Shown here one piece after another: positions 39,832-49,421 of a stretch of DNA of 64,000 nt. The position numbers and the translations under genes were made by a program. This stretch comes from Acetobacteraceae bacterium. GTDB lineage: Bacteria; Pseudomonadota; Alphaproteobacteria; Acetobacterales; Acetobacteraceae. The DNA is taken from NCBI GenBank assembly GCA_030041375.1, contig JASHOA010000069.1, forward strand, positions 1 through 64,000, written 5' to 3'. The notes beneath the pieces are model-generated. The model saw only the letters and a list, made by a program, of their open reading frames with translations. It had not been told where the DNA came from and ran no database searches. Every line of letters starts with the position of its first letter. Within the stretch, counting starts at the first letter, position 1.

Positions 39832-40787
39832 ACGGAATCCCCATTGGCGAATCCAGGCGCGTCCGTGTGACCGCCGTCCGCCAAGTGGCCGAAGACGTCC
39901 GCACGTTCGAACTGGTCGCCGCGGATGGCCGGCCGCTCCCACCTCCCACTGCCGGCTCGCATCTCGTCATCGAGGTGCCGGCCGGTCTTCTCAGGCACTA
40001 TTCGTTGTGCGGTGATCCACGCGACGCCTCGCGCTACGTGATCGCAGTCAAGCGCGAAGCGGCGGGCCGCGGCGGCTCCGCCAGCATGCACGACGCTGTC
40101 GAGCCTGGCAGCATCCTGACCATCGCGGGTCCACGCAATCAATTTCCGCTGGCGCCTCAACCCTCGTTCAGTGTCCTGATCGCCGGCGGCATTGGCATCA
40201 CTCCGCTCTTTGCCATGGCACAAGCCTTGCAACACACCCACTCCCCGTGGGAGCTGCACTACTGCGCGCGCTCGGCCGCGCACGCAGCCTTCCTTGGCGA
40301 ACTCTCCGCGTTGCGCCCCAGCGCCGTGACGCCGTATCTGAGCCCGACCCCGATCTTCGATGCAGCGACAGAGTTCAGCCGGTTCAGGCCCGGCACGCAT
40401 GTCTATTGCTGCGGTCCTGCAGGGCTGATGCAGGCAGTGGCGGACGCCACCAGCCACTGGCCCGAGGGCCTCATCCATTTCGAGTGGTTCTCCACCCCAG
40501 CCGATACCGAGGTCCCGAACGGCACGTTCGAAGTCGAGCTGGCGCGGAGCGGCATGGTGCTCGCGGTGCCCGGGCATCTCTCGGTGCTGCAAGTGGTGCG
40601 GGCTGCCGGCATCGATGTACCGAGTTCATGCGAGGAGGGCGTCTGCGGCACCTGTGAGACACGCGTGCTCGCGGGCGCCGTAGACCATCGCGATCATGTG
40701 CTGTCACCGGCGGAGCGGCGGGCCAATGGCTCCATGATGATCTGCGTCTCGCGGGCCGAAGGCGGGCGCCTCGTGCTCGACTTGTGA
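39828..40787 (+). CDS. VanB/PDR-type oxidoreductase with C-terminal [2Fe-2S] domain
   Basis: 319 residues. Flavin domain (LLRHYSLCGDP), NAD domain (SVLIAGGIGITPLFAMAQAL, YCCGPAGLM), and a plant-type ferredoxin domain with CEEGVCGTC and a fourth Cys in MICVSR. Such reductases feed electrons to Rieske oxygenases, here the alpha subunit at 36837. No separate ferredoxin gene is needed. Confidence 0.92.
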   Translation: MNGIPIGESRRVRVTAVRQVAEDVRTFELVAADGRPLPPPTAGSHLVIEVPAGLLRHYSLCGDPRDASRYVIAVKREAAGRGGSASMHDAVEPGSILTIAGPRNQFPLAPQPSFSVLIAGGIGITPLFAMAQALQHTHSPWELHYCARSAAHAAFLGELSALRPSAVTPYLSPTPIFDAATEFSRFRPGTHVYCCGPAGLMQAVADATSHWPEGLIHFEWFSTPADTEVPNGTFEVELARSGMVLAVPGHLSVLQVVRAAGIDVPSSCEEGVCGTCETRVLAGAVDHRDHVLSPAERRANGSMMICVSRAEGGRLVLDL

Positions 40788-40839
40788 TAAGGATAAGCCG
40801 CTCGTGCGCGGTGCATGACGGCAGGAAGGGGGGACACGA

Positions 40840-41703
40840 ATGACCAGGATCGCAACTCTGCTCCTCGGAGCGTTGCTGTTCACGGGCGTCACACCATCTC
40901 TCGCGCGGGCCTGCACGCCCGAGCTCGGCCATCCGCCACTCGCGCGCAAAGGCTGGCTTCTCGCCGTGATCAATCCGACCGTGCCGCCAATCCAGTACAT
41001 CGACGACAACGGCAACATCGTCGGTCTCGATGTCGATCTCGGCAACGCCATCGCCAGGCGCTTGTGTCTCAATATGCAATTCCAGAGCACCATGTTCGCA
41101 ACCATGATCCCACTCCTCAAGGAGGGGCGCATCGACATGATCGACTCCTTCATGTTCTACACGCCTGAGCGCGCCGCACAGGTCCTGATGATCCCCTATG
41201 GCGCCAGCACGCTCGCGATCGTCGTGCAGAAGGACAACGAGGACAAGATCGAAGGGCTCGACTACTTCTCCGGAAAACGCTTCGGCGTCGAACTCGGCAC
41301 CGTCGATTCAGAGGACGCCCAGAAGGCGAGCGCCGCATTGCAGAAGGCCGGCAAGCGGCCGATCGACGTGCACACCTTCTCCACTTACGCCGACGTTCTG
41401 CAGGCATTGTCAGCAGGCCAACTGGACGGAGCATTCATCGGCACGGAGCAGGCCTATTGGTACCAGAAAAAGCGGCGGAATCTGTTCCGTATCGCGCTGA
41501 CCGGCTACGATCCGCACGCCGAGGCACTGGCGTTCAAGGAACCGGGGGTGGCAGATGCGGTGGCGAAAGTGCTGAACGAGATGCATGCCGACGGCAGCCT
41601 GCAGAAGATCTTCACGCCATACGGCCACTGCCTGCTGCCAGCCCCGTACAAGGTAACGACCGGCGCAATACCGGTTCCAAACTGCCGTCGGACACTGCCA
41701 TGA
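40840..41703 (+). CDS. ABC transporter substrate-binding protein, amino-acid type
   Basis: 287 residues with a signal peptide (about 1-23). SBP_bac_3 features: INPTVPPIQYIDDNGNIVGLDVDLGNAIARRL and GKRFGVELGTVDSEDAQ. Cys24 is preceded by ARA rather than a lipobox, so it is likely soluble and periplasmic. Expected to bind the operon's growth substrate, likely a small charged or zwitterionic compound. Confidence 0.88.
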   Translation: MTRIATLLLGALLFTGVTPSLARACTPELGHPPLARKGWLLAVINPTVPPIQYIDDNGNIVGLDVDLGNAIARRLCLNMQFQSTMFATMIPLLKEGRIDMIDSFMFYTPERAAQVLMIPYGASTLAIVVQKDNEDKIEGLDYFSGKRFGVELGTVDSEDAQKASAALQKAGKRPIDVHTFSTYADVLQALSAGQLDGAFIGTEQAYWYQKKRRNLFRIALTGYDPHAEALAFKEPGVADAVAKVLNEMHADGSLQKIFTPYGHCLLPAPYKVTTGAIPVPNCRRTLP

Positions 41704-41727
41704 CGGAGCTCGTCCGGTAGGTGCCAC

Positions 41728-42456
41728 ATGTGGGACTGGACTGCATTTCTCCACTACCTGCACAGCGCTTACCTCATCAGGGGTGCCGGGATTACGCTCG
41801 GACTGTCGGTTGCCTCGATGGTGCTTGGCCTCACCTGCGGGCTCATCGCGGCATTGATGCGAATCTCCAGCAATGAACTGCTGAGCCGGCCCGCCAGGGG
41901 CTACATCTGGATCATGCGCGGCACCCCCGTGCTGGTGCAGCTCATCATCATCTATACCGGGCTGCCGCAGCTTGGCATCAGGCTCGGTGTTCTCTCCTCG
42001 GCGATCATTGGGCTCGGCGTCAACGAAGGCGCCTATCTCGCCGAGGTCTTCCGCGCCGGCATCATGGCGGTGCCAAAGGGGCAGGTCGAAGCAGCCAGGG
42101 CGCTCGGCCTCTCACCCTGGCAAGCCATGCGGCTGGTCGTGCTGCCGCAGGCCGTTCGCATCGTCGTCCCCCCGATCGGCAACTCGTTCAACGGGTTGAT
42201 GAAGACATCCTCGCTGGCGTCCGTGATCTCGATGGACGAGTTGCTGCGGCGGACCGAGATGCTCATCCAGGTGCAGTTCCGCGTTCTGGAGATCTTCACC
42301 GTCGCCGCTCTCTATTACTTGGTGCTGACCACGCTCTGGGGCTTCGTGCAGCAATGGATCGAAGCCCGCCTTTCGCGCGCCTATGCCGATACCATGCGCA
42401 AGCCTGATGTCTTGCCAACCGTGCAGGCGACCGCGGCATCCCACGACGCGGTATGA
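41728..42456 (+). CDS. ABC transporter permease, amino-acid type
   Basis: 242 residues, with five hydrophobic segments and the EAA loop EAARALGLSPWQAMRLVVLPQAVRIVVPP, of the HisM/GlnP class. It follows the binding protein by 24 bases. No ATPase gene is present in the cluster; it must be borrowed or lie outside the window. Confidence 0.9.
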   Translation: MWDWTAFLHYLHSAYLIRGAGITLGLSVASMVLGLTCGLIAALMRISSNELLSRPARGYIWIMRGTPVLVQLIIIYTGLPQLGIRLGVLSSAIIGLGVNEGAYLAEVFRAGIMAVPKGQVEAARALGLSPWQAMRLVVLPQAVRIVVPPIGNSFNGLMKTSSLASVISMDELLRRTEMLIQVQFRVLEIFTVAALYYLVLTTLWGFVQQWIEARLSRAYADTMRKPDVLPTVQATAASHDAV

Positions 42457-42466
42457 GAGCGAAGGC

Positions 42467-44617
42467 TTGAAGCACGTTCTGCACACCGCGCAGGCGGCAG
42501 CCGGAAAGGCGGCGCCGCGGATTGACATCGGCCGCATCCTGCATCCGCGTTCGGTCGCGGTCCTCGGCGCCTCCGATAGCATCGACAAGTTCGGCGGCCG
42601 GATCATGCATTTCCTCATCCGGCATGGCTTCGCAGGCGACATCTACCCGATCAACCCGCGACGCAAGGAGATTGCCGGGCGGCCGGCGTTCGAGCGCATC
42701 GCCGCGGTGCCGGCACCGCCGGACGTGGCAATCCTCGCGGTCCCGACCGGGCACCTGGTCCAGTCCGTGGAAGAGGCCGCCGAGGCAGGGGTCGGCTGCG
42801 CGGTCATCATCGCCACCGGATTTGCCGAGGCAGGCGAGGACGGTGAACAGCGCCAGGCATCACTCGTGCGCATTGCCTCGGAAAGCGGCATGCGGATCGT
42901 CGGTCCGAACTGCATGGGCCTGATCGTGCCGCATCATCGCATGGCGCTTTGCTCGTCGGTGGTCCTGAACACGGATACCCTGGGTGATGGCAGCATCTCC
43001 CTGGTCAGCCAGAGCGGTGCGCTGATGGTGTCGATCTTCGACCGCGCAAAGACCGACGGAATTGGCCTTCGATACGGCATCTCGCTCGGCAATCAGAGCG
43101 ATCTCGAAATCTGCGACTTCCTGGAATACCTCGCCGATGAGCCGGAAACCGCCGCGATCTGTCTCTATATCGAGGGTCTCATGAACGGCGCGCGGTTCCG
43201 TGCCGCCGCCGCCCGCTGTCGCGCATCCGGCAAGCCATTGCTCGCGGTGAAGACCGGGCGAACGGAAGCCGGTGTCGCGGCGGTTCGTTCCCATACCGCG
43301 AGCCTTGCCGGCTCATTCGAGGCGTTTGCAGCCGTGTGCCGCGAAGAAGGCGTGGTGCTGGCAACAGATCCGGACGACATGGTTCGTGCCGCGCATTTTC
43401 TGGTCCAACACCCCGGGCCCCGGCCCCCGGGCATCGCCGTCATCTCGGGCTCCGGCGGCGGCACCGGCATCGCGAGCGACCGGCTGACCGAGCTCGGAAT
43501 GCCACTCGCCGCGCTCAGCCCGACGACTTCCGCCGCGCTCGAAAAGATGCTGCTGGCGCCACAGGCGTGCAATCCTGTCGATCTCGGTGGCCGGCGATAA
43601 GGCGAAGAGGTTGAGATCTCGGACGAAGCGACGCGTGTGCTGTTGGCCGATCCGGAAGTGGGAAGCGGGTTCGCCGTCCTGACCTCCATGCCGTTCTACG
43701 CCCGGCGCGCCGGATTGATCGCGGCGGCGGCACGAGACAGCGGCAAGCCGGTGGCGATCGTGGTCACTCCGGGGGCGGCAGGTAATCCGGCCAGGCACGC
43801 AATACGCGAAGCGGGCATGATCTGTTTCGATCGGTTCGAAGAGGGATTGAGCGTCCTGAGATTGATCGCCGATCACGACGCGCTGACCCGCATGCCGCGC
43901 GACAGGCCCTCGCGCCCCGCGGGCCTTCCAGGAAAAGCAGCGTTCGCCGGTCTCGTCCCAGGGCCGCAAGCCGAATCGGAGGTCAGGCGCCTGCTATCCG
44001 GCTACGGCGTGAGCCTCGTCGGCACGAGGCAGGCAACATCGGCTGAAGAAGCAGCGAACGCCGCCCGCGAGATCGGTTTTCCGGTAGCGCTCAAGGCAGT
44101 CTCGCGCGACATCATGCACAAGAGCGATCTCGGCATGGTACGGCTCGGGCTTCGCGATGCCGCTGCCGTGACGGAAGCGGCCAGCGAAATGCTGGCGCGG
44201 GCACGCGTGGCCATTCCCAACGCGCGCATCGAGGGCTTCGCCGTGCAGGAGATGGTGCGCGGCGAAGCCGAGGTCATCGTCGGCATCCGCCATGATTCTG
44301 AGTTCGGCCCGATCCTGGTGCTGGGGCTCGGCGGCATCGCCGTCGAGATCCTGCGCGATATCGCGGTGGCAGCGGCGCCGCTCTCGCGCACTGCCGTGCA
44401 CCGGATGATCGCCGGGTTGCGGACTGCACCCCTCTTCTTCGGTGCGCGCGGACGCCCGCCGCTGGATACGGAAGCAATCGCCGATGTGGTGGAGCGGGTA
44501 AGCTGGCTGGCCGCGGATCTTGGCTCGAGATTGGTCGATCTCGAGATCAATCCGCTGATCGTCGGAACCCGGGGAACCGGCGCGGTCGCAGTCGATCTCC
44601 GCGCCACGTTGCGCTGA
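42467..44617 (+). pseudogene. ADP-forming acyl-CoA synthetase interrupted by an in-frame TAA
   Basis: A single frame of 717 codons with one internal stop, TAA at 43598-43600, after NPVDLGGRR and before GEEVEISDEATRVLLADPE. Upstream are the CoA-binding domain (RILHPRSVAVLGASDS) and the succinyl-CoA-ligase-like domain (ISLVSQSGALM, RSHTASLAGSFEA); downstream are the rest of that domain and an ATP-grasp domain (FPVALKAVSRDIMHKSDLG, EINPLIVG). Natural split forms break between domains, not inside the ligase domain as here. TTG start chosen from GAAGG spacing and family N-terminus. A second piece could start at GTG 43637. Confidence 0.85.
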
Positions 44618-44657
44618 GCTTGGTATCCATTCCCGGGTCGTGCCTCTCGCGTCCCGA

Positions 44658-45512
44658 TCACACCGCCGGCCGCGTGCCGCCATAGGCCTCGCTCGGGGCA
44701 AGCCGGCTGTTGCGGAAGATGGTTTTGGCGCGTCGCGCAATGCTTGCTTCCCATGCCGCGCGCGCCTGTGGAGAAAATTCGGTGTCGGGGCGCGGATCCT
44801 CGTCGAAATGCTGGTGGCGGTCTTCACCACGAACCAGGATCGCCGATTCGCGCAGCTCACCGGGGTACCACGCGTGCGCCGGCATCATCTCGACCAACAG
44901 CATGATCCGCCTGTCGAGGCCGTTGTTCGGGCCCGAGCAATGCACCACCCTGGTGTTGATCAGCGCCATCTGTCCTGGCCTGAGCGCCAGATCCACCGCG
45001 TTCGACGTATCCAGCGGCACGGTGATCGACTGGCCGCGTGCCAGGATGCTGTTCCCGTCTTCCGAATCCCGGTGCGGCAGCGCGCCCCAGTCCTGCGAGC
45101 CCGGTAGCACGCGAAGGCAGCCTTCGCGCGGCCCGCATTCCGAGAACGCCAGCGGGCCGAAGACCAGAATCGGCTCGACACCACCATAGGCAGAATCCTG
45201 GTGCCAGCCGGCGATCGTCCTGCCATCCGGCTCCTTGACGCGCCAGGCCATGCTCCAGCACAGGAGGTCGGGGCCGAGTATGTCTTCGAACGCATCGAGG
45301 ACGCGCGGGTGCTCGGCGATGTCCATCACCCACGGGCACAGCAGGTGGGACTTGCTCTTGAGCTTCTTCCGATGCTCGGGAAAGCGACGCTCGAAGCTTT
45401 CCAGCCTGGCGCGATAGTCTCGCACCTCGGCCTCGGTGAGCACCTGCACCGGACCGGCGTAACCCTGGCGATGAAATTGCTCGACCGCTTCCGCCGACAG
45501 AATCTTAGGCAT
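44658..45512 (-). CDS. Phytanoyl-CoA dioxygenase (PhyH)-family Fe(II)/2-oxoglutarate oxygenase
   Basis: 284 residues from the ATG at 45512, which follows GGGGAGTGAG. Iron ligands HxD in GWHQDSAYGG and the distal His in INTRVVHCSGPNN; a PGSQDWG turn lies between. The family hydroxylates lipids, amino acids or halogenates other substrates. It converges on the catabolic operon and may act on a related compound, but that is inference. Confidence 0.86.
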   Translation of the reverse strand: MPKILSAEAVEQFHRQGYAGPVQVLTEAEVRDYRARLESFERRFPEHRKKLKSKSHLLCPWVMDIAEHPRVLDAFEDILGPDLLCWSMAWRVKEPDGRTIAGWHQDSAYGGVEPILVFGPLAFSECGPREGCLRVLPGSQDWGALPHRDSEDGNSILARGQSITVPLDTSNAVDLALRPGQMALINTRVVHCSGPNNGLDRRIMLLVEMMPAHAWYPGELRESAILVRGEDRHQHFDEDPRPDTEFSPQARAAWEASIARRAKTIFRNSRLAPSEAYGGTRPAV

Positions 45513-45977
45513 CTCACTCCCCAACTTGCAGCCCATTGGCCGCTCCATATCGCCGCATTCTGCGCCCGGGTCCGCCCGGCACTCAAGGTAGCTCCGGGCG
45601 AAGATGACGCGGGCGGCTCTGCGGCGCCCCCGCAGCCAATTGTTCCCTGTGCGCAGGCCTTCGTCGTTGCCTTGGCGCACCCATGATCGAGATGTGAGAC
45701 TCCCCCGCTGCACAATCGGCCCGCAATCGCGAGGCCCCCTGAACCGCATGGCTGGGAAGCCGGTGCGGCTTGGGCGACAGGCCCTGGGGGGCAACCCATG
45801 TCCCGGCCGGCTCCGTTCCCTACTCGGCGCGATGCCACCCCGGCCGGCCCGCCCCTGTCATCGAGGAAGAAGTCGTGGAAGAATCGGCGGCGTATGCCAA
45901 TGTAGCACTGGCCGGTAGCGCCCGCTGAAGCGAATGCCGGCGGGTGCGCCTTGAGGAGCCGGAGGAAAGTCGGAAGA
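45513..45977. other. Non-coding stretch, 465 bases
   Basis: Between the divergent PhyH gene and the small membrane-protein gene. It must contain both promoters. Open frames here have Arg-rich translations without ribosome sites. One plus-strand frame ends VIEEEVVEESAAYANVALAGSAR but has no start codon or recognisable family. No RNA gene seen. Confidence 0.4.
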
Positions 45978-46205
45978 ATGCCGCGCGGAGAGCCGGATCT
46001 ACCGATACCAGATGGGCAGGAACCGGAAGGTTCCCGGCGCGGGGCGCTGCTCGCGCTGATCGTGATCGCGGTTCTGGTCGTCGGCGGCCTTTTCCTCTGG
46101 AGCCAACTCTCGCGTATGGCGGCCATCCAGGACTGCGTGGCGTCCGGTCGCACGAACTGCGCGCCGGTTGGCACATCAGCTTCGCCTCGCCCCGCGAGCC
46201 CATGA
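45978..46205 (+). CDS. Small single-pass membrane protein
   Basis: 75 residues: a polar, Pro-rich N-terminus, one membrane helix (about 24-42, LLALIVIAVLVVGGLFLW), then a short tail with two cysteines (DCVASGRTNCAP). GGAGGAAAG precedes the ATG. Similar small proteins often start ECF operons like the one following. No function known. Confidence 0.7.
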   Translation: MPRGEPDLPIPDGQEPEGSRRGALLALIVIAVLVVGGLFLWSQLSRMAAIQDCVASGRTNCAPVGTSASPRPASP

Positions 46206-46275
46206 TTTTGCCCGGAAGCCCGGAATAAACAGCGGGCTTTCGTGTTCCCCATGTCGGCCGGGTAGAGAGGGCGTG

Positions 46276-46806
46276 GTGGAGAGTGAATTTCGGCGCCGGC
46301 TCGTTGAGCTGTTGCCACGCCTGATGCGCTTCGCACTGGCGTTGACGCGCTCGCGCCCGGAAGCCGAGGATCTCACCCAGGCAACCTGCGAGCGTGCGCT
46401 CGCCCGTATCGACCAGTGGCAGGCCGATACGCGCCTCGATAGCTGGATGTTCCGGATCATGCAGACGATCTGGCTGAACAATCTGCGCGGCCGGCGGGTG
46501 CGTGAGCGCCACCGCGCCGCTCTCTCGGCGGCAGAGGCTGCTTCGCCCGCGATCCCGGTGGCAGAGGGGCGCCTGATGCTGGCCGAGGTCGCCGGAAAGG
46601 TGCTCGAGCTGCCGGTGGAGCAGCGCCTCGTTCTCATGCTCGTCACCGTCGAGGGCTTCTCCTATCGGGAGGCCGCTGAAATCGCCGGCATTCCCATCGG
46701 CACGGTGATGAGTCGCCTGGCGCGCGCCAGGCTTGGCCTGATGAAAGCGATCGGCGAGGCCGAGGGCAACCTCGCCGACAACGTCGTGCGGATGGGATCG
46801 AAGTGA
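46276..46806 (+). CDS. ECF sigma factor (operon 2)
   Basis: 176 residues from the GTG at 46276 (a GTG three bases earlier is equally in frame; the later one has better spacing from GAGAGG). Region 2: LMRFALALTRSRPEAEDLTQATCERAL, SWMFRIMQTIWLN. Region 4: VEQRLVLMLVTVEGFSYREAAEIAGIPIGTVMSRLARAR. Only about 30 percent like the sigma factor at 27344 by eye, so not a recent duplicate. GTGA overlap with its anti-sigma gene. Confidence 0.9.
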   Translation: MESEFRRRLVELLPRLMRFALALTRSRPEAEDLTQATCERALARIDQWQADTRLDSWMFRIMQTIWLNNLRGRRVRERHRAALSAAEAASPAIPVAEGRLMLAEVAGKVLELPVEQRLVLMLVTVEGFSYREAAEIAGIPIGTVMSRLARARLGLMKAIGEAEGNLADNVVRMGSK

Positions 46807-47591
46807 CCAACCTGAGCGAAACCACCTTGCTCGCCTTCGTCGACGGCGAACTGGATCCCGCGGCCGCGGAAGAGGTCTCTCAGCAGCTCGCGCACGACCG
46901 CGCGGCTGCCGAGATGGTGCGGGCGCTCAGAAGCTCGGCCGCCCTTGTCCGCACGGCCTTCGCGGAACCCGAGTGGCAGCACGTTCCGTCCCACCTCGCA
47001 GCACTCGTCGAGGGCCGGCGGGGCTGGCCAGGCTCGCGGTGGCTGGCCGGGCGGCGGCAGTTCGGTGCCGCCCTGGGGGCCTCGCTTGCCGCCTGCGCAG
47101 CGGGTTTGGCCGCCGGGATTGCGCTCGAGCGCCCCTGGCCGGAACAGAAGGACCCAGGCGCAGAGCTCCTCGACGAAGTGGCGGAATATCACACGGACTT
47201 TGCCGGAGAAGCCAGCAGGCTTGCCATCGCCCCGGCCAGCAAAGCCGCAGCCATCGAAACCTGGTTCGCCGAACTGCTGAAGAGGCCGGTGCAAATTCCG
47301 GATCTCGGCCGGTTCGGCCTCGCCTTCCAGGGTGCGCGACTCTTGATTGCAGGTGATCGCCTGGTGGCTCAGCTCCTCTACTCCGCCGCCGGCAAAGAGG
47401 GGCACCCGCTTGGCGTCTGCATCACCGCCTGGCCCGGGCCGCCAGTTCCGCTTCGCACCGACGAGCGGGATGGCGTCGCGCTCGCGCTCTGGGCGCGCCG
47501 GGGTTTCGCCTACGTACTCGTCGGCTGGATGCGGTCGCCGCTGCTGGAAAGGATTGCCGCCGCACTCCAGCCCGCACTCGAGCAGGCATGA
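46803..47591 (+). CDS. Membrane anti-sigma factor (operon 2)
   Basis: 262 residues. N-terminal helical domain FVDGELDPAAAEEVSQQL as in ECF anti-sigma factors, but without the zinc His-x3-Cys-x2-Cys of its counterpart at 27880, so it cannot sense thiols the same way. One membrane helix lies at about 83-105; the periplasmic part has the GARLLIAGDRLVAQLLY block also seen in operon 1. GTG start overlapping the sigma stop. Confidence 0.85.
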   Translation: MTNLSETTLLAFVDGELDPAAAEEVSQQLAHDRAAAEMVRALRSSAALVRTAFAEPEWQHVPSHLAALVEGRRGWPGSRWLAGRRQFGAALGASLAACAAGLAAGIALERPWPEQKDPGAELLDEVAEYHTDFAGEASRLAIAPASKAAAIETWFAELLKRPVQIPDLGRFGLAFQGARLLIAGDRLVAQLLYSAAGKEGHPLGVCITAWPGPPVPLRTDERDGVALALWARRGFAYVLVGWMRSPLLERIAAALQPALEQA

Positions 47592-47681
47592 GCGAGGCGG
47601 AATAGCGGCCCCTGCCCGGTGTTGTTGCGTCTGCCGGGGACGAATCACGGGATTCGCCTCGCTCGCAATGGAGATCAGCTC

Positions 47682-48155
47682 ATGATGAACAAGGGAGCCT
47701 TGGCCGCATCCGTCGGCATTGCCGTACTGCTCGCCGTGGCGGCAACCGCGTTCGCCGATTCGGACGCCGAGACGATTGGCACCGGGAACAAGACACCTTA
47801 TGGGGCCTACCTCACGGCCGACGAAGGCCATGCCCTTTACGTGTTCACCGCAGACCATGGCGGGATGAGCGCCTGCCAGGACGCCTGCACCAAGGTGTGG
47901 CCGCCGGTGATGACTGGAGCCGCGCCTGTCGCGGGGCCGGGAATCCAGGCCAACCTCCTGGGCACCATCAAGCGCGGCGATTCCATGCAGGTCACCTATG
48001 CCGGCATGCCGCTCTACTATTTCGTCGGCGACAAGGGCCCGGGCACGATCGCCGGCGAAGACATCACCCATTTCGGCGGCTCGTGGTATCTTGTCTCGCC
48101 CGGCGGCAAGGAGATCGAGCCAACTGCGGCAACCAGGAGCACCGGGAGCTGGTAA
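47682..48155 (+). CDS. COG4315-type secreted protein with YxFxxD repeats
   Basis: 157 residues with a signal peptide (about 1-25). Two repeats of the family motif: LYVFTADHGGMSACQDACTKVWPPV and LYYFVGDKGPGTIAGED. Two cysteines may pair. This family occurs beside ECF/anti-sigma genes and cytochromes; function unknown. GGAG lies 10 bases before the ATG at 47682. Confidence 0.88.
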   Translation: MMNKGALAASVGIAVLLAVAATAFADSDAETIGTGNKTPYGAYLTADEGHALYVFTADHGGMSACQDACTKVWPPVMTGAAPVAGPGIQANLLGTIKRGDSMQVTYAGMPLYYFVGDKGPGTIAGEDITHFGGSWYLVSPGGKEIEPTAATRSTGSW

Positions 48156-48168
48156 CAGGCCAGGCGCG

Positions 48169-48789
48169 ATGAGCGCGGCATGGCGGTGGCCGCGCGTGCG
48201 GCCGGGCGGGGTGGTGTTGGCTCTGGCACTGTTGCTGCTCGGTCGGGCAACGGCCGCCGCGGCCGCAACCAGTTACGATATCGATCAACGCTACGGCTCG
48301 GTCGGCTTCTCTATCAGCGAACTCGGCCTGTTCGACACCGAGGGCAACTTCCGGAAATTCGCCGGCCAGATCGCTATCGACCCCGCCGATCCAGCCCTGA
48401 CGAAGATCGATGTCGCGATCGACGTGGCTTCCGTCGCCATGTCCTCGGCGCGGGCGGCGAAGCTCGTGCTCTCGCCGGCCTATTTCGACGTGCGCGAACA
48501 CCCCGCCATCCGCTTCCGCAGCACCTCGGTCGCGGCGATCGGCCCCAACCGATACCTTGTCTCCGGCCTGCTCCGCATCCGCGGCGTCACCCACCCGCAG
48601 CAGCTCATGGCAGTGCTGACGGCAGAGAAGATCGTCGGAAAAGATCCCCCCACGGCCTATTTCACGGTCACCGGCAAGCTCCATCGTTCGGCATTCGGCA
48701 TGACGGCGAACGAGAATTTCCTGGGTGACGTGGTCCGGATCGTCATTCACATCCATCTCTCGCTGCCCGAGATTGCCCAGGCGAACTGA
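48169..48789 (+). CDS. YceI-family periplasmic protein
   Basis: 206 residues with a signal peptide (about 1-33). Lipocalin-like YceI fold: SYDIDQRYGSVGFSISELGL, RAAKLVLSPAYFDVREHPAIRFRST, and the C-terminal RSAFGMTANENFLGDVVRIVIHIHL. Family members bind polyisoprenoids such as ubiquinone. Adjacent to a cytochrome b561 gene, a very common pairing. Confidence 0.92.
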   Translation: MSAAWRWPRVRPGGVVLALALLLLGRATAAAAATSYDIDQRYGSVGFSISELGLFDTEGNFRKFAGQIAIDPADPALTKIDVAIDVASVAMSSARAAKLVLSPAYFDVREHPAIRFRSTSVAAIGPNRYLVSGLLRIRGVTHPQQLMAVLTAEKIVGKDPPTAYFTVTGKLHRSAFGMTANENFLGDVVRIVIHIHLSLPEIAQAN

Positions 48790-49327
48790 CGCTCCGCTCC
48801 GCTGGAGCCCGGCGCAGCGCCGGCTGCACTGGGCGGTCGCGTTTCTGATCCTGCTCGCCTTCCCGATCGCATGGGTGATGGCAGCGGTGCCGTTCGAGGA
48901 GCTGCTCCTCAAATTCCTCCTCTTCCAGGTGCACAAGACGCTTGGCCTGCTGGTCCTGATCGCAGCCCTCCTGCGGCTTGTCATCCGCTTCCGCCGCGGC
49001 CGCCCCGAATGGGACCCGGGGCTTCCCGGATGGCAGCGGAAGGCGGCCGGGCGTCTGCACGCCGCGCTCTATGTCCTGCTCCTGGTGGTTCCGGTGCTCG
49101 GCTATCTCGTCGCCTGCACGGCCCCTGTCCAAATTCCCACTCTCTTCTTCGGCATTCTTCCCGTCCCCGCGATCGTCGGGGAAAGCAAGCCGTGGTTTCC
49201 GCTTCTGCTCGATCTGCACCGGGCCGCGGCGATCGCACTCGTTCTGCTCGCAACCGGCCATGCCGCCGCCGCTATCCACAATCATCGCCGCGACCTTCCC
49301 GTGCTGCGAAGAATGTGGTCGGGCTGA
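48773..49327 (+). CDS. Cytochrome b561
   Basis: 184 residues from a TTG at 48773 that overlaps yceI by 17 bases; the exact start is uncertain. Four membrane helices with haem-ligand histidines: RRLHWAVAF, FQVHKTLGLLVL, DLHRAAAIALVLLATGHAAAAIHNH. It passes electrons from the quinone pool across the inner membrane, plausibly with YceI. Confidence 0.86.
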   Translation: MPRRTDAPLRWSPAQRRLHWAVAFLILLAFPIAWVMAAVPFEELLLKFLLFQVHKTLGLLVLIAALLRLVIRFRRGRPEWDPGLPGWQRKAAGRLHAALYVLLLVVPVLGYLVACTAPVQIPTLFFGILPVPAIVGESKPWFPLLLDLHRAAAIALVLLATGHAAAAIHNHRRDLPVLRRMWSG

Positions 49328-49421
49328 GAGGCAGCCCGCCTCCCGGCCAAGGGCTTGTCGGCTGAGCCGGCACTCTGCGATCTTCCGGACCCGATCAGGG
49401 GTCGGTCCAGGGAGGAACGAC

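Noticed and set aside
46216-46239. Short hairpin AAGCCCG/CGGGCTT before the second ECF sigma gene as a terminator
   Set aside because: A seven-base stem with a ten-base loop and only TT afterwards; too weak to call.
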